Assembly: GCF_000429785.1 (NCBI RefSeq)
Contig: NZ_KE386951.1
Span: 176,209 to 240,208 of the forward strand
Direction: 5' to 3'
DNA: 64,000 nucleotides
From: Chitinibacter tainanensis DSM 15459
GTDB taxonomy: Bacteria; Pseudomonadota; Gammaproteobacteria; Burkholderiales; Chitinibacteraceae
Numbering within the stretch: the stretch's first letter is position 1; each line of letters opens with the position of its first letter. Made by a program: the position numbers and the translations under genes. This document shows, in pieces, positions 7,647 to 15,590 of this stretch. Below the pieces are notes generated by a model that saw only the letters and a list, made by a program, of their open reading frames with translations, was not told the DNA's origin and ran no database searches.

Positions 7647-9155
7647 ATGCGCTGGATGTGCATCCTGCTCGGACTGCTGGCACACTGCGCGGTGGCCAGC
7701 GAGAGCAGTAGTCAATTTCAATCGCAGGTGGCGCAGCTGGTATCGCTGCGCAACCAGGCCTATCAATTTGCCGTAAAAAATCAGATCACCAAAGCCGAAA
7801 CGCCACCGCTTACCCGCGCGCAAAGCAATCAGCTGCGGGCAATGGCACTGCGCTACATCGAATTGCGCGCCGCCCTGCTACCTTATGCCACCCAGATGGC
7901 GCCGCTGTTTCAAACCAACGTCAATCTGCAATTAAGCCAGCACGAAGCCACCGATGCGCAGCTGATCTTGGATAACCCGCCCCAGGCGCTGAGCAAAGGC
8001 ATTCGCAGCGCCTACATAAACCCCGGCGATGCCCGCGGGCAGGCCCTGCTCGAAGACATCCAACGTGGGCTGGCGGCGGCGCTGGTTTTGATGGATAGCT
8101 ACCAGATCGCGATTGAGCCCTACCGCAATAATCCGGCCATTGCTTATCTGCTGACCTACGATGTCGGCAACAATGTCACACTGCGCCAGCTCTCGAATAA
8201 CTATTACTCGGCCGAATACCGCACCCGCCTCAAGCGCGCGACTGAGTTTGTTGACCAACTCATGCAGCAGCGCCGTGAGCGGGGCCTGGATAGTAGTCCG
8301 GCCGAAAACGACTACTATGCGCTGAGCCAAAGTACGGTGTGGTATGTAAGGCTACACCGCGAAAACAGCTTGGCGCTCAGCAGCGGCAGCCTGAAACAGC
8401 TGGTGAGCAATCTTAGCCAGCAGGAAAAAAGCCTAGAAAACACCGTCAGCTTTGGGCTGAGCATGGGCTTTGGCAATATGCTGGGGCTGGTTAAAACCCG
8501 CAACGGCAAATTGCGTGACATGCCCGCCAGCGAACAGACGCAACTCGAAAGCCAGCTGCAGCCAATGGATATCCTGCTGGAAAAAACCCCTTTCCGCCTT
8601 ACCGACAAAATGATCCCCGGCCACTATGGCCATGTGGCAATTTGGCTGGGCAGCGAAGCCCAACTGCGCGAGCTGGGTGTGTGGGAGCGGATTCCGGCCG
8701 CGCATCAGCAGAAAATCCGCCAGGGCGGGCGCATAGTCGAGGCGCTGCGCAGCGGCGTGACCATTAGCCGGTTAGAGCATTTTCTGGATATCGATGATCT
8801 GTTAGTGCTGCGGCAAAACCTGCGCAGTGAACGCGATTATCTGCAAGCGGCCGCGCTAACCACAGTGGCGCAAGTGGGCAAAGAATACGATTTTAATTTT
8901 GATGTGCTGACGCACGAACGCATCGTCTGCTCGGAGCTGGCGTATGTGGTATTCCCAGATCTGCCCTGGCCGCTGGATAAAACCCTGGGGCGCTACACCA
9001 TCAGCCCGGATAACGTCGCGCAGCTGGCCATCGGCCCACAGCCGCTACTCGACCCGGTGGTGCTATATCGCGCGGGACAGCGCCAACAAAATGATTTACG
9101 CACTAAGCTCGCCAAACTGATTAATCCGAAAGCAACATGGATGGCGCAAAATTGA
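7647..9155 (+). CDS. YiiX/YebB-like NlpC/P60-type cysteine hydrolase, exported
   Basis: A 502-residue protein with a signal peptide (MRWMCILLGLLAHCAVAS) and a near-perfect AGGAGG ribosome-binding site. The N-terminal 280 residues are mostly helical. The C-terminal part carries the permuted papain-like fold of the YiiX/YebB group (PF05708): a His in GHYGHVAIWLG at about residue 326 and a Cys in ERIVCSELAYVVF at about residue 428. Such enzymes may cleave amide bonds in peptidoglycan, lipids or proteins; the actual substrate is unknown. The arrangement suggests a periplasmic enzyme. It precedes a diguanylate cyclase by 51 bp on the same strand, so the two may be co-transcribed. Confidence 0.82.
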   Translation: MRWMCILLGLLAHCAVASESSSQFQSQVAQLVSLRNQAYQFAVKNQITKAETPPLTRAQSNQLRAMALRYIELRAALLPYATQMAPLFQTNVNLQLSQHEATDAQLILDNPPQALSKGIRSAYINPGDARGQALLEDIQRGLAAALVLMDSYQIAIEPYRNNPAIAYLLTYDVGNNVTLRQLSNNYYSAEYRTRLKRATEFVDQLMQQRRERGLDSSPAENDYYALSQSTVWYVRLHRENSLALSSGSLKQLVSNLSQQEKSLENTVSFGLSMGFGNMLGLVKTRNGKLRDMPASEQTQLESQLQPMDILLEKTPFRLTDKMIPGHYGHVAIWLGSEAQLRELGVWERIPAAHQQKIRQGGRIVEALRSGVTISRLEHFLDIDDLLVLRQNLRSERDYLQAAALTTVAQVGKEYDFNFDVLTHERIVCSELAYVVFPDLPWPLDKTLGRYTISPDNVAQLAIGPQPLLDPVVLYRAGQRQQNDLRTKLAKLINPKATWMAQN

Positions 9156-9206
9156 GTTTTTTCCCGTGCTGCTCTCACTTCACCTTCACCGACTGAAGGC
9201 CACGGC

Positions 9207-10241
9207 ATGATTACCGCCGAAATCCTGCAAGCGCTGTTTGATCTCTCCCCTTCCGGCATTGCCATTGCCGATGAGGCGGGCCGCTATTTGCATGTGAATG
9301 ACGCGTATTGCAGTATTTTTGGCTACTCGCGCGCGGAGCTACTGGGCCAGACCTTTGGCCTGATTTTGCTGCCGGAAGACCAAGCACGCGAGCCGGAAAT
9401 CCTGCAGCTGGCGCTCACCGAAGATCGCGCCGCGCCCAGCGAGTGGCGGGTGCGGCATAAAGATGGCCACGCCCTGTTTGTGCATTCCGCCTTTAAAACG
9501 CTGATCAAGCCCGATGGCAGCGCCCAGATCATCACCATTTTGAGTGATGTGTCCACCCTCACCAATACCCTGCGCACACTGCAGGAACAAGAACAGCTGC
9601 TGCGCCGCAGTAATGAGCTATTGGAAGAAATGGTCGGCCGCCGTACCGCGCAGCTGGAGCGGGCCAATCGTGAACTGGCGCGCATGGCCACCCAAGACCC
9701 ACTCACCGGGCTGGCCAACCGCCGAGCGTTCGAGCAGGAAGCACAGCGGCTTATTGGCAGCGCCGACCGGCATCAGCGTGCGCTATCGGTGCTGTTTTTA
9801 GACATTGACCATTTTAAATCCATCAATGATCAGTACGGCCATTCGGCCGGCGATCTGGCCATCCAGGCGGTGGCGCGCCATATTCAGCGCCTGCTGCGGG
9901 CCGAAGACCTGATTGCCCGCTGGGGCGGGGAAGAATTTGTTGTGCTACTACCCGACACCCCGCTGGAGCAAGCCGTGGCCGTGGGCGAAAAAATCCTCTC
10001 TGGCGTGCGTTGGCTCTCGCGCGACTGCCTCGAAGTCCCGCGCGCCCTGACCATCAGCGGCGGGCTGGTCGAGCGCCAGCGCAACCAAAGTCTGGGCGAA
10101 GTATTACAGCAAGCCGATCAGCTGCTGTATCAGGCCAAGCACCTTGGCCGCGATCGGCTGGAATACCGGCCACTGCAACATGAGCTCCTGATCCATAGCC
10201 GCATCCGGCAAGAAGACAGCGACTACAGCATCAGCATCTAA
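9207..10241 (+). CDS. PAS-GGDEF diguanylate cyclase
   Basis: A 344-residue soluble protein. It has an N-terminal PAS domain at about residues 5-120 (GIAIADEAGRYLHVNDAYC), a coiled coil at about 120-155 and a GGDEF domain at about 160-325. The active-site loop is GGEEF at about residue 240, an active variant. An inhibitory I-site RAED lies five residues upstream, so product feedback by cyclic-di-GMP is expected. The family makes cyclic-di-GMP from two GTP. There is no signal peptide or membrane segment, so the PAS domain probably senses a cytoplasmic cue. A 49-bp hairpin repeat begins 10 bp after the stop. Confidence 0.93.
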   Translation: MITAEILQALFDLSPSGIAIADEAGRYLHVNDAYCSIFGYSRAELLGQTFGLILLPEDQAREPEILQLALTEDRAAPSEWRVRHKDGHALFVHSAFKTLIKPDGSAQIITILSDVSTLTNTLRTLQEQEQLLRRSNELLEEMVGRRTAQLERANRELARMATQDPLTGLANRRAFEQEAQRLIGSADRHQRALSVLFLDIDHFKSINDQYGHSAGDLAIQAVARHIQRLLRAEDLIARWGGEEFVVLLPDTPLEQAVAVGEKILSGVRWLSRDCLEVPRALTISGGLVERQRNQSLGEVLQQADQLLYQAKHLGRDRLEYRPLQHELLIHSRIRQEDSDYSISI

Positions 10242-10251
10242 TACCCATCAC

Positions 10252-10300
10252 CCGTAATGCCCTGAAGGCATTTATCCAAATAGCCATAAGGGAAATACCC
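10252..10300 (+). repeat. 49-bp 3'-end hairpin repeat, copy 2 (degenerate left end)
   Basis: Starts 11 bp after the cyclase stop. The left end CCGTAATGCC matches GGGTATTGCC at 7 of 10 positions. The right end is ATACCC and the length is exactly 49 bp. Internally ATGCC-CTGA-AGGCAT-like pairing is present, but the outer arms pair poorly. Confidence 0.6.
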
Positions 10301-10390
10301 CCAAAGCTATCTAATCCGCCCGCATGAATAGCCGCGCTTGGCTATAGTGAAAAGCCGACTTGAACGCCTGCTTGTAGCGCGGAGGGGATG

Positions 10391-11203
10391 ATGGAGATTC
10401 TGCAGCGCAATTATGTCCAGCAACTCGGAAATGGCGAGCCGATGCTGCTCGCGCATGGGTTTGGCTGCAATCAAACCATGTGGCAGCGCCTCACCCCGGC
10501 CTTTGCCGATGAATACCGGCTTATCCTGTTTGATTACGTCGGTAGCGGCCGCTCTGTGCGCGCCGCCTTTGATGCGCAGCGCTACAGCACGCTGCAGGGG
10601 TATGTGGCCGATGTACTGGAAATCTGCGCCGCGCTGGGCATTAGCGAGGGTCTCACTTTCGTTGGTCACTCGGTAAGTGCCTCGGTGGGGCTACTGGCTT
10701 CGCTCGCCCAACCCAAGCTGATAAAACGCCTGATCCTGATTGGCCCCTCGCCCAGTTTTCTTAACCATCCACCTGATTACTTTGGCGGCTTTGAACAAGC
10801 CGATCTGAATGAGCTCCTGAATCTGATGGATCAGAACTACATCGGTTGGGCCAACTATCTGGCCCCGCTGGCCGCCGGCGCGCCAGATTCACCGACCACG
10901 CAAGCATTGAACGAAAGCTTTTGCTCTACCGACCCGCAGGTGGCACGGGTCTTTGCCCGCACCACTTTTTTTGCCGACACCCGCGCCGAGCTGACACGCA
11001 TTACCACGCCAGCACTGATTATTCAGCATGAACGCGATGCACTGGTGCCGCTCAGCGTGGGCGAATACATGCACCGGGCATTGCGGCATAGCCAGCTGGA
11101 AGTGCTGGATGTGGGCGGCCATTGCGCGCATCTGTCCCACCCCGAGCTGGTGATTGCCAGCATGCGCCGCTTTTTACAGGCCACTGCCAGCGCTCCAGCA
11201 TGA
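10391..11203 (+). CDS. RsbQ-like alpha/beta hydrolase
   Basis: A 270-residue alpha/beta hydrolase closely resembling Bacillus RsbQ and the plant KAI2/D14 receptors. The catalytic triad is Ser94 in GHSVS, Asp216 in ERDALVP and His244 in GGHCAH, nearly the same positions as in RsbQ (96/219/247). The N-terminal HGFGCNQTMW is also an RsbQ hallmark. In Bacillus, RsbQ acts with the PAS phosphatase RsbP in energy-stress sensing, probably by supplying or processing a small hydrophobic ligand. Here its stop overlaps the start of a PAS-GGDEF gene by 4 bp, so the partner is probably that cyclase. The ATG at 10391 has GGAGG at the better 5-bp spacing; 10388 is the alternative. Confidence 0.9.
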   Translation: MEILQRNYVQQLGNGEPMLLAHGFGCNQTMWQRLTPAFADEYRLILFDYVGSGRSVRAAFDAQRYSTLQGYVADVLEICAALGISEGLTFVGHSVSASVGLLASLAQPKLIKRLILIGPSPSFLNHPPDYFGGFEQADLNELLNLMDQNYIGWANYLAPLAAGAPDSPTTQALNESFCSTDPQVARVFARTTFFADTRAELTRITTPALIIQHERDALVPLSVGEYMHRALRHSQLEVLDVGGHCAHLSHPELVIASMRRFLQATASAPA

Positions 11204-12852
11204 TCAAGCTCGATCAGGTGCCCTGCCCGCTGGCGCAATGCGATGGCCAAGGGCAGCTGCTCTCAGTCAATGTCGCCTTGTGTCAGCTCACCGGGAAGCC
11301 GGCGGCGCAGCTCGTGCAATTGCGACTAGAGCAATTGCTCCCCCCAGCCGGGCGGATTTTTCTACATACCCATTTATGGCCCATGCTCTTGCGCGATGGG
11401 GAGCTGCGCGAGATCTATCTCAAACTCTTAGGCCCGCACGGCGAGCTGATACCGGTGCTGGCCAATTGCCAGCAAACTGGCAGCACCGAGCGGCCGCAGT
11501 ATTGCTGGGTGTTTTTTGTTGCGCAGGAGCGCAGTGCGTTTGAAGCCGAATTACTCGATGCCCGCCAGCGGGTGGAAGCGGCCAATTTGGCGCTCGCCGA
11601 TAACGAACGCTTTTTAAACACCATTGCCAATGCCTTGCCCAGCCTTGTGGCCTATGTCGATCGGCAATTGCATTACCGCTTTGCTAATCAGGTGTATCAA
11701 GATTGGTTTGGCTGCACAAGCGAGGCCATCATCGGCAGCGCGATACTTGCCAGCCCCCTGTTTGCCAACGAAGACGCGGCCATTCAGGCCGTATTAACCG
11801 GGCAAGTACAGCAATTTGAGCGCAGCATGGCCACTGGCCAACACACCTTGCGCCACACCTTGGTGAATCTCACCCCGGATTGCGATCTGCTGGGTGAGGT
11901 GATCGGTTTTTTTGTGCTGGTCAGTGATGTCAGCGCACTCAAACTCGCACAGGCCGACTTGCAATTGGCGGCCAGTGTGTATGAGGCAGCCAGCGAAGGC
12001 ATCGTCGTTACCGATGCCCAATTGCAGATCATTTCGGTCAACCCCGCCTTTACCCGCATCACCGGCTGGCCGGCCCCCGCTGCGCTGGGCTGCTCGATGA
12101 GTACGCTAAACCCGCCTGAAGCCCCCGATCATCACCCGGCGTTGGTAGAGGCGATCCAGCAGCATGGGCAATGGGCCGGCGAGAGCTGGTATCTACGCCG
12201 CGATGGCCGCCCTTTTCTCGCCTGGCAAACCGTGGCGGCACTGCCGGGACACGAGTCCGCCGCGCCGCGGCTGGTGTGGATGCTCAATGACATCACCGAG
12301 CGCTGGCAAAAAGATGAGCGCATTCGCCATCTGGCCTTTCATGACCCGCTCACCAATCTGCCCAATCGCGCCCTGACCATGGAGCGGCTGGAACAACTCA
12401 TAATCAGCGCACAGCGCCAACCCAAACACATAGCCCTGCTGTATCTGGATCTGGATGGTTTCAAGCAAATCAATGATCAATTTGGCCACGATGCCGGTGA
12501 CTGGGTATTGCAGCAAGTGGCGCTGCGGCTCGTGGCGCAAACCCGCAGCGCCGATACCGTGGCGCGCTTTGGCGGTGATGAATTTATTGTGCTGCTCAAC
12601 CACCCGATGGATGCGCTGGCCAGCAGCCAGATTGCCGAGCGGATGATTGCAGCAGTTAACCAAGCGCTAGACTGGGGTGGGCAGGCGCTGCAGGTGGGCG
12701 TATCGATTGGAATTGCCCAGTTTCCCATCCATGCTCTGCGGGCAGCCGAATTACTGCAAGCCGCCGATCAGGCCATGTACGCGGCCAAAACCGCAGGCAA
12801 AAACACCTTTCGTTTTGCGCGAGCGCCCGATGCCACAGCGCTGCAGGCATAA
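11200..12852 (+). CDS. triple-PAS GGDEF diguanylate cyclase coupled to RsbQ-like hydrolase
   Basis: A 550-residue cytoplasmic protein. PAS1 (about residues 1-110) includes LHTHLWPMLLRDGELREIYL and looks like the RsbP type of PAS. PAS2 spans about 130-255, PAS3 about 260-375, and GGDEF about 385-545. The active site GGDEF is intact at about residue 458, and the I-site RSAD lies five residues before it. The start ATG overlaps the hydrolase stop in ATGA, so translation is coupled; a longer upstream frame from 11122 is unlikely because it would run into the hydrolase gene. I infer that the first PAS domain senses a product or ligand of the hydrolase and adjusts cyclic-di-GMP synthesis. A terminator-like hairpin follows directly after the stop. 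Confidence 0.92.
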   Translation: MIKLDQVPCPLAQCDGQGQLLSVNVALCQLTGKPAAQLVQLRLEQLLPPAGRIFLHTHLWPMLLRDGELREIYLKLLGPHGELIPVLANCQQTGSTERPQYCWVFFVAQERSAFEAELLDARQRVEAANLALADNERFLNTIANALPSLVAYVDRQLHYRFANQVYQDWFGCTSEAIIGSAILASPLFANEDAAIQAVLTGQVQQFERSMATGQHTLRHTLVNLTPDCDLLGEVIGFFVLVSDVSALKLAQADLQLAASVYEAASEGIVVTDAQLQIISVNPAFTRITGWPAPAALGCSMSTLNPPEAPDHHPALVEAIQQHGQWAGESWYLRRDGRPFLAWQTVAALPGHESAAPRLVWMLNDITERWQKDERIRHLAFHDPLTNLPNRALTMERLEQLIISAQRQPKHIALLYLDLDGFKQINDQFGHDAGDWVLQQVALRLVAQTRSADTVARFGGDEFIVLLNHPMDALASSQIAERMIAAVNQALDWGGQALQVGVSIGIAQFPIHALRAAELLQAADQAMYAAKTAGKNTFRFARAPDATALQA

Positions 12853-12876
12853 AAAAAACCGGCCCAAAGGCCGGTT
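12851..12876. terminator. hairpin terminator after the PAS-GGDEF gene
   Basis: Perfect stem AACCGGCC-CAAA-GGCCGGTT immediately after the stop. The poly-A on its left gives a U-tract only for minus-strand transcripts; on the plus strand it is a hairpin without a U-tract. Confidence 0.7.
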
Positions 12877-13146
12877 GGAAGATCAAGAGCCGAAGCCCTC
12901 GATGTGCGCAAAAAAAACGGTAGAACACTGCCACGAAGTGGCAACATCAAACTGAGCGAGATAATACCAGATTTGGCAGTAGTGCCAAGTAGGCACACTA
13001 CACACCGTGAGCTGGCGCACAAAGAAAACCCGCCCAAACAACCGTTTTAAGCCACCTTCCCCACCAATACCTCGCCACAAAAGCACCTACCAAAGTGGTA
13101 TCTAGCTACCCGCCACGCCCACACATTTTACTGACAAAATAGCCAC
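12877..13146. other. intergenic region with small hairpins, no gene seen
   Basis: Spacer of 270 bp between convergent genes. It holds hairpins TGCCAC-GAA-GTGGCA (12929-12943) and TTGGCA-GTAG-TGCCAA (12973-12988). No supported open reading frame or U-tract terminator was seen. Confidence 0.5.
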
Positions 13147-14376
13147 TTAACTGGCCGGCTGCGGATAGCTCGCTTTGGCCGCGGCAATCGCCTCGATCCG
13201 CGCAGCTTCCACCGCTTGCGGGATTTGCCGTTTGTCGGCGCACGCGGTAGCGATCGCGCCGGCATTCACCGCCGCCGCCGCTGCCAGTAGGGCGCGCAGA
13301 TAATCGGCTTGCGGATAGGCGCAATCCTCAAACGCCCAGCGCCCGCGCGCGTCGGCGAGGCAAGCATCCAAGAGCTGGCCAAAGCGCTCGGGCCGGCGTA
13401 GCGCATCACAGCGCTGCAGCAGCTGCCACACCGTGGCCGGGCGTAATTCAAAGGCGGTGTGCACCAGCGTGTGCTCTCGGCAAGTCAGCACCGCCAGATC
13501 GCGGCATTCGCTCGGCACGCGCAAGCGCTGGCAGAGCGCTTCCACCTGTGGCACTCCGCGCATTTCATGCTGAATATGCCGCGGCAAGACGTCGGCTGGG
13601 GTTAGGGCTTTGCCGAGATCGTGGCACAAAGCCGCAAAGCGGGTGGCCAGCGGCCAGCCTTGCGCGGCGGCATAATCCAGCACCAGCATCGTATGTAGGC
13701 CGGTATCGACTTCCGGGTGATAATCAGCCCGTTGCGGCACACCCCACAGGGCGTCAAGCTCTGGGGCAATACGCGCCAGCGCGCCGGATTCGCGCAAAGC
13801 CGCAAACATCAGGCTGGGCCGCGCCTCCAGCAGGCCTTTGGCGATTTCCTGCCACACCCGTTCGGGCACCAGATGATCCACTTCGCCTGCGGCCACCATC
13901 TGCCGCATCAGCGCCATGGTTTCGGGCGCAGTGGCAAACCCGAAACGGGCGGCGAAGCGGGCCAGACGTAAAATCCGCACCGGGTCTTCGGCAAAGGCGG
14001 GCGAGACATGGCGCAAAGTGCGCGCCGCCAGATCAGCCTGGCCGCCATAGGGGTCAATCAATTGCCCATCAGCATCTTCGGCCATGGCATTGATGGTGAG
14101 ATCGCGACGCAGCAAGTCCTCTTCGAGCGTTACGTCGGGGCTGGCGTGCACCTCAAAACCGGTATAGCCATGACCGCTTTTACGCTCAAGGCGCGCCAGC
14201 GCATACTCCTCATGGGTATCTGGATGCAAAAACACCGGAAAATCCTTGCCCACCGGCTGAAAGCCTTGGGCCAACATCGCTGCGGGCGTGGCGCCCACCA
14301 CCACCCAATCCACATCCTTGACCGGCAGCCCCAGCAGACGATCGCGTACCGCGCCGCCAACCCGATAAATCTGCAT
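13147..14376 (-). CDS. cca: multifunctional CCA tRNA nucleotidyltransferase with HD domain
   Basis: A 409-residue enzyme that adds or repairs the 3' CCA of tRNAs. It starts with the nucleotidyltransferase signature [13 protein letters not shown], and the metal-binding DVDWVV (D21/D23) follows. [11 protein letters not shown] and the region [15 protein letters not shown] complete the class II polymerase fold. The C-terminal half has an HD phosphohydrolase domain with HTMLVL and CHDLGK, as in E. coli Cca (412 residues), which adds phosphatase and 2',3'-cyclic phosphodiesterase activity. The ATG at 14376 directly begins the conserved [12 protein letters not shown]. It is divergent from cysK. Confidence 0.95.
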   Translation of the reverse strand: MQIYRVGGAVRDRLLGLPVKDVDWVVVGATPAAMLAQGFQPVGKDFPVFLHPDTHEEYALARLERKSGHGYTGFEVHASPDVTLEEDLLRRDLTINAMAEDADGQLIDPYGGQADLAARTLRHVSPAFAEDPVRILRLARFAARFGFATAPETMALMRQMVAAGEVDHLVPERVWQEIAKGLLEARPSLMFAALRESGALARIAPELDALWGVPQRADYHPEVDTGLHTMLVLDYAAAQGWPLATRFAALCHDLGKALTPADVLPRHIQHEMRGVPQVEALCQRLRVPSECRDLAVLTCREHTLVHTAFELRPATVWQLLQRCDALRRPERFGQLLDACLADARGRWAFEDCAYPQADYLRALLAAAAAVNAGAIATACADKRQIPQAVEAARIEAIAAAKASYPQPAS

Positions 14377-14470
14377 GTTATTTCCTTAGTCTGAAGAGTT
14401 ACTTCTGCCGGCCGTCATTTCCGGTCTACAATCTAGCGATTATCGCTTAATTCAGCATGAGGATGGGGTT

Positions 14471-15403
14471 ATGAAGATTGCCAACAATGTCACCGAACTG
14501 ATCGGCAAAACACCGCTAGTCAAACTCAACCGCGTGAGTGCCGGCGCGGGCGCCACCATCGTGGCCAAGCTGGAATACTTTAATCCATCGCATTCGGTAA
14601 AAGACCGTATCGCCGTCAGCATGATCAATGCCGCCGAAGCCGCCGGCCTCTTGGCCCCGGACACCGTGATTGTGGAGCCCACTTCGGGCAATACCGGTAT
14701 TGGTCTGGCCATGGTGTGCGCTGCACGCGGCTACAAGCTGGTTCTGACCATGCCGGAAACCATGTCCAAAGAGCGGCGCGCGCTGCTGCGCGGCTATGGC
14801 GCCGAGCTGATTCTAACCCCAGGCCCTGAGGGCATGGGCGGCGCGATTGCCAAAGCTAAGGCGCTGACCGAAGAACACGCTAATTACTTTATGCCACAGC
14901 AGTTTGAAAACCCGGCCAACCCGGAAGTTCACCGCAACACCACCGCGCTGGAATTGTGGGAAGACACTGATGGTCAGATCGACATTCTGATCTCCGGGGT
15001 GGGTACGGGCGGTACGATTACCGGTATCGCCGAAGTGATTAAGGCGAAAAAACCCTCTTTCCAAGCCATTGCCATCGAGCCCGACGCCAGCCCAGTCTTG
15101 AGTGGCGGCGCCAAAGGCCCGCACCCGATCCAAGGGATTGGCGCCGGCTTTGTGCCAAAAGTGCTGAATACCGAGATTTACGACGAAGTGATCCGCGTGA
15201 GCAATGACGATGCCTTTGCAACCGCGCGGGCCATGGCCACGCAAGAAGGGATTTTGTGCGGTATCTCGGCCGGTGCGGCCACCTGGGCGGCGATTCAGGT
15301 TGCGCAGCGGCCAGAAAACGCCGGCAAGCTGATTGCGGTGATTATTCCGTCTTTTGGCGAGCGCTATTTGTCGACCAAGCTGTTTGAAGGTCTGGCCGAC
15401 TAA
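14471..15403 (+). CDS. cysK: cysteine synthase A (O-acetylserine sulfhydrylase)
   Basis: A 310-residue PLP enzyme making cysteine from O-acetylserine and sulfide. The Schiff-base lysine is in SHSVKDR, the substrate loop is TSGNTGIG, the PLP phosphate loop is GTGGTITG, and ISAGAA is near the C-terminal part. The sequence fits CysK rather than CysM by length and by the [11 protein letters not shown] tail. GAGGATG serves as ribosome-binding site. A TACAAT at 14427-14432 is a plausible -10, but the -35 is weak. The gene is monocistronic and is followed 11 bp later by a 49-bp hairpin repeat. Confidence 0.95.
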   Translation: MKIANNVTELIGKTPLVKLNRVSAGAGATIVAKLEYFNPSHSVKDRIAVSMINAAEAAGLLAPDTVIVEPTSGNTGIGLAMVCAARGYKLVLTMPETMSKERRALLRGYGAELILTPGPEGMGGAIAKAKALTEEHANYFMPQQFENPANPEVHRNTTALELWEDTDGQIDILISGVGTGGTITGIAEVIKAKKPSFQAIAIEPDASPVLSGGAKGPHPIQGIGAGFVPKVLNTEIYDEVIRVSNDDAFATARAMATQEGILCGISAGAATWAAIQVAQRPENAGKLIAVIIPSFGERYLSTKLFEGLAD

Positions 15404-15413
15404 GCAGCAACCT

Positions 15414-15462
15414 GGGTATATGGCTGCAAACCAAATCAATCAAGGTTTACAGCCATATACCC
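15414..15462 (+). repeat. 49-bp 3'-end hairpin repeat, copy 3
   Basis: Perfect 13-bp arms GGGTATATGGCTG / CAGCCATATACCC plus an inner AAACC/GGTTT. Starts 11 bp after the cysK stop. No U-tract follows. Confidence 0.9.
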
Positions 15463-15530
15463 AACAAAGCTCTACCCCCTAGCGGAAACGCAGTCGCCCG
15501 ACTGCACGCCACGAAGCGCTATCACGAGTC

Positions 15531-15590
15531 ATCCGGCTAGTAATCCGGCTAGTAATCCGGCTAGTAATCCGGCTAATAATCCGGCTAATA
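15531..15590 (-). repeat. 12-bp tandem repeat (5 units) across a stop codon
   Basis: Five head-to-tail units of ATCCGGCTARTA on the plus strand; the first three have G and the last two A at the variable position. Read on the minus strand in the frame of the neighbouring sensor gene each unit is TAY TAG CCG GAT, so the stop codon is reiterated in frame with every unit. Confidence 0.92.
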
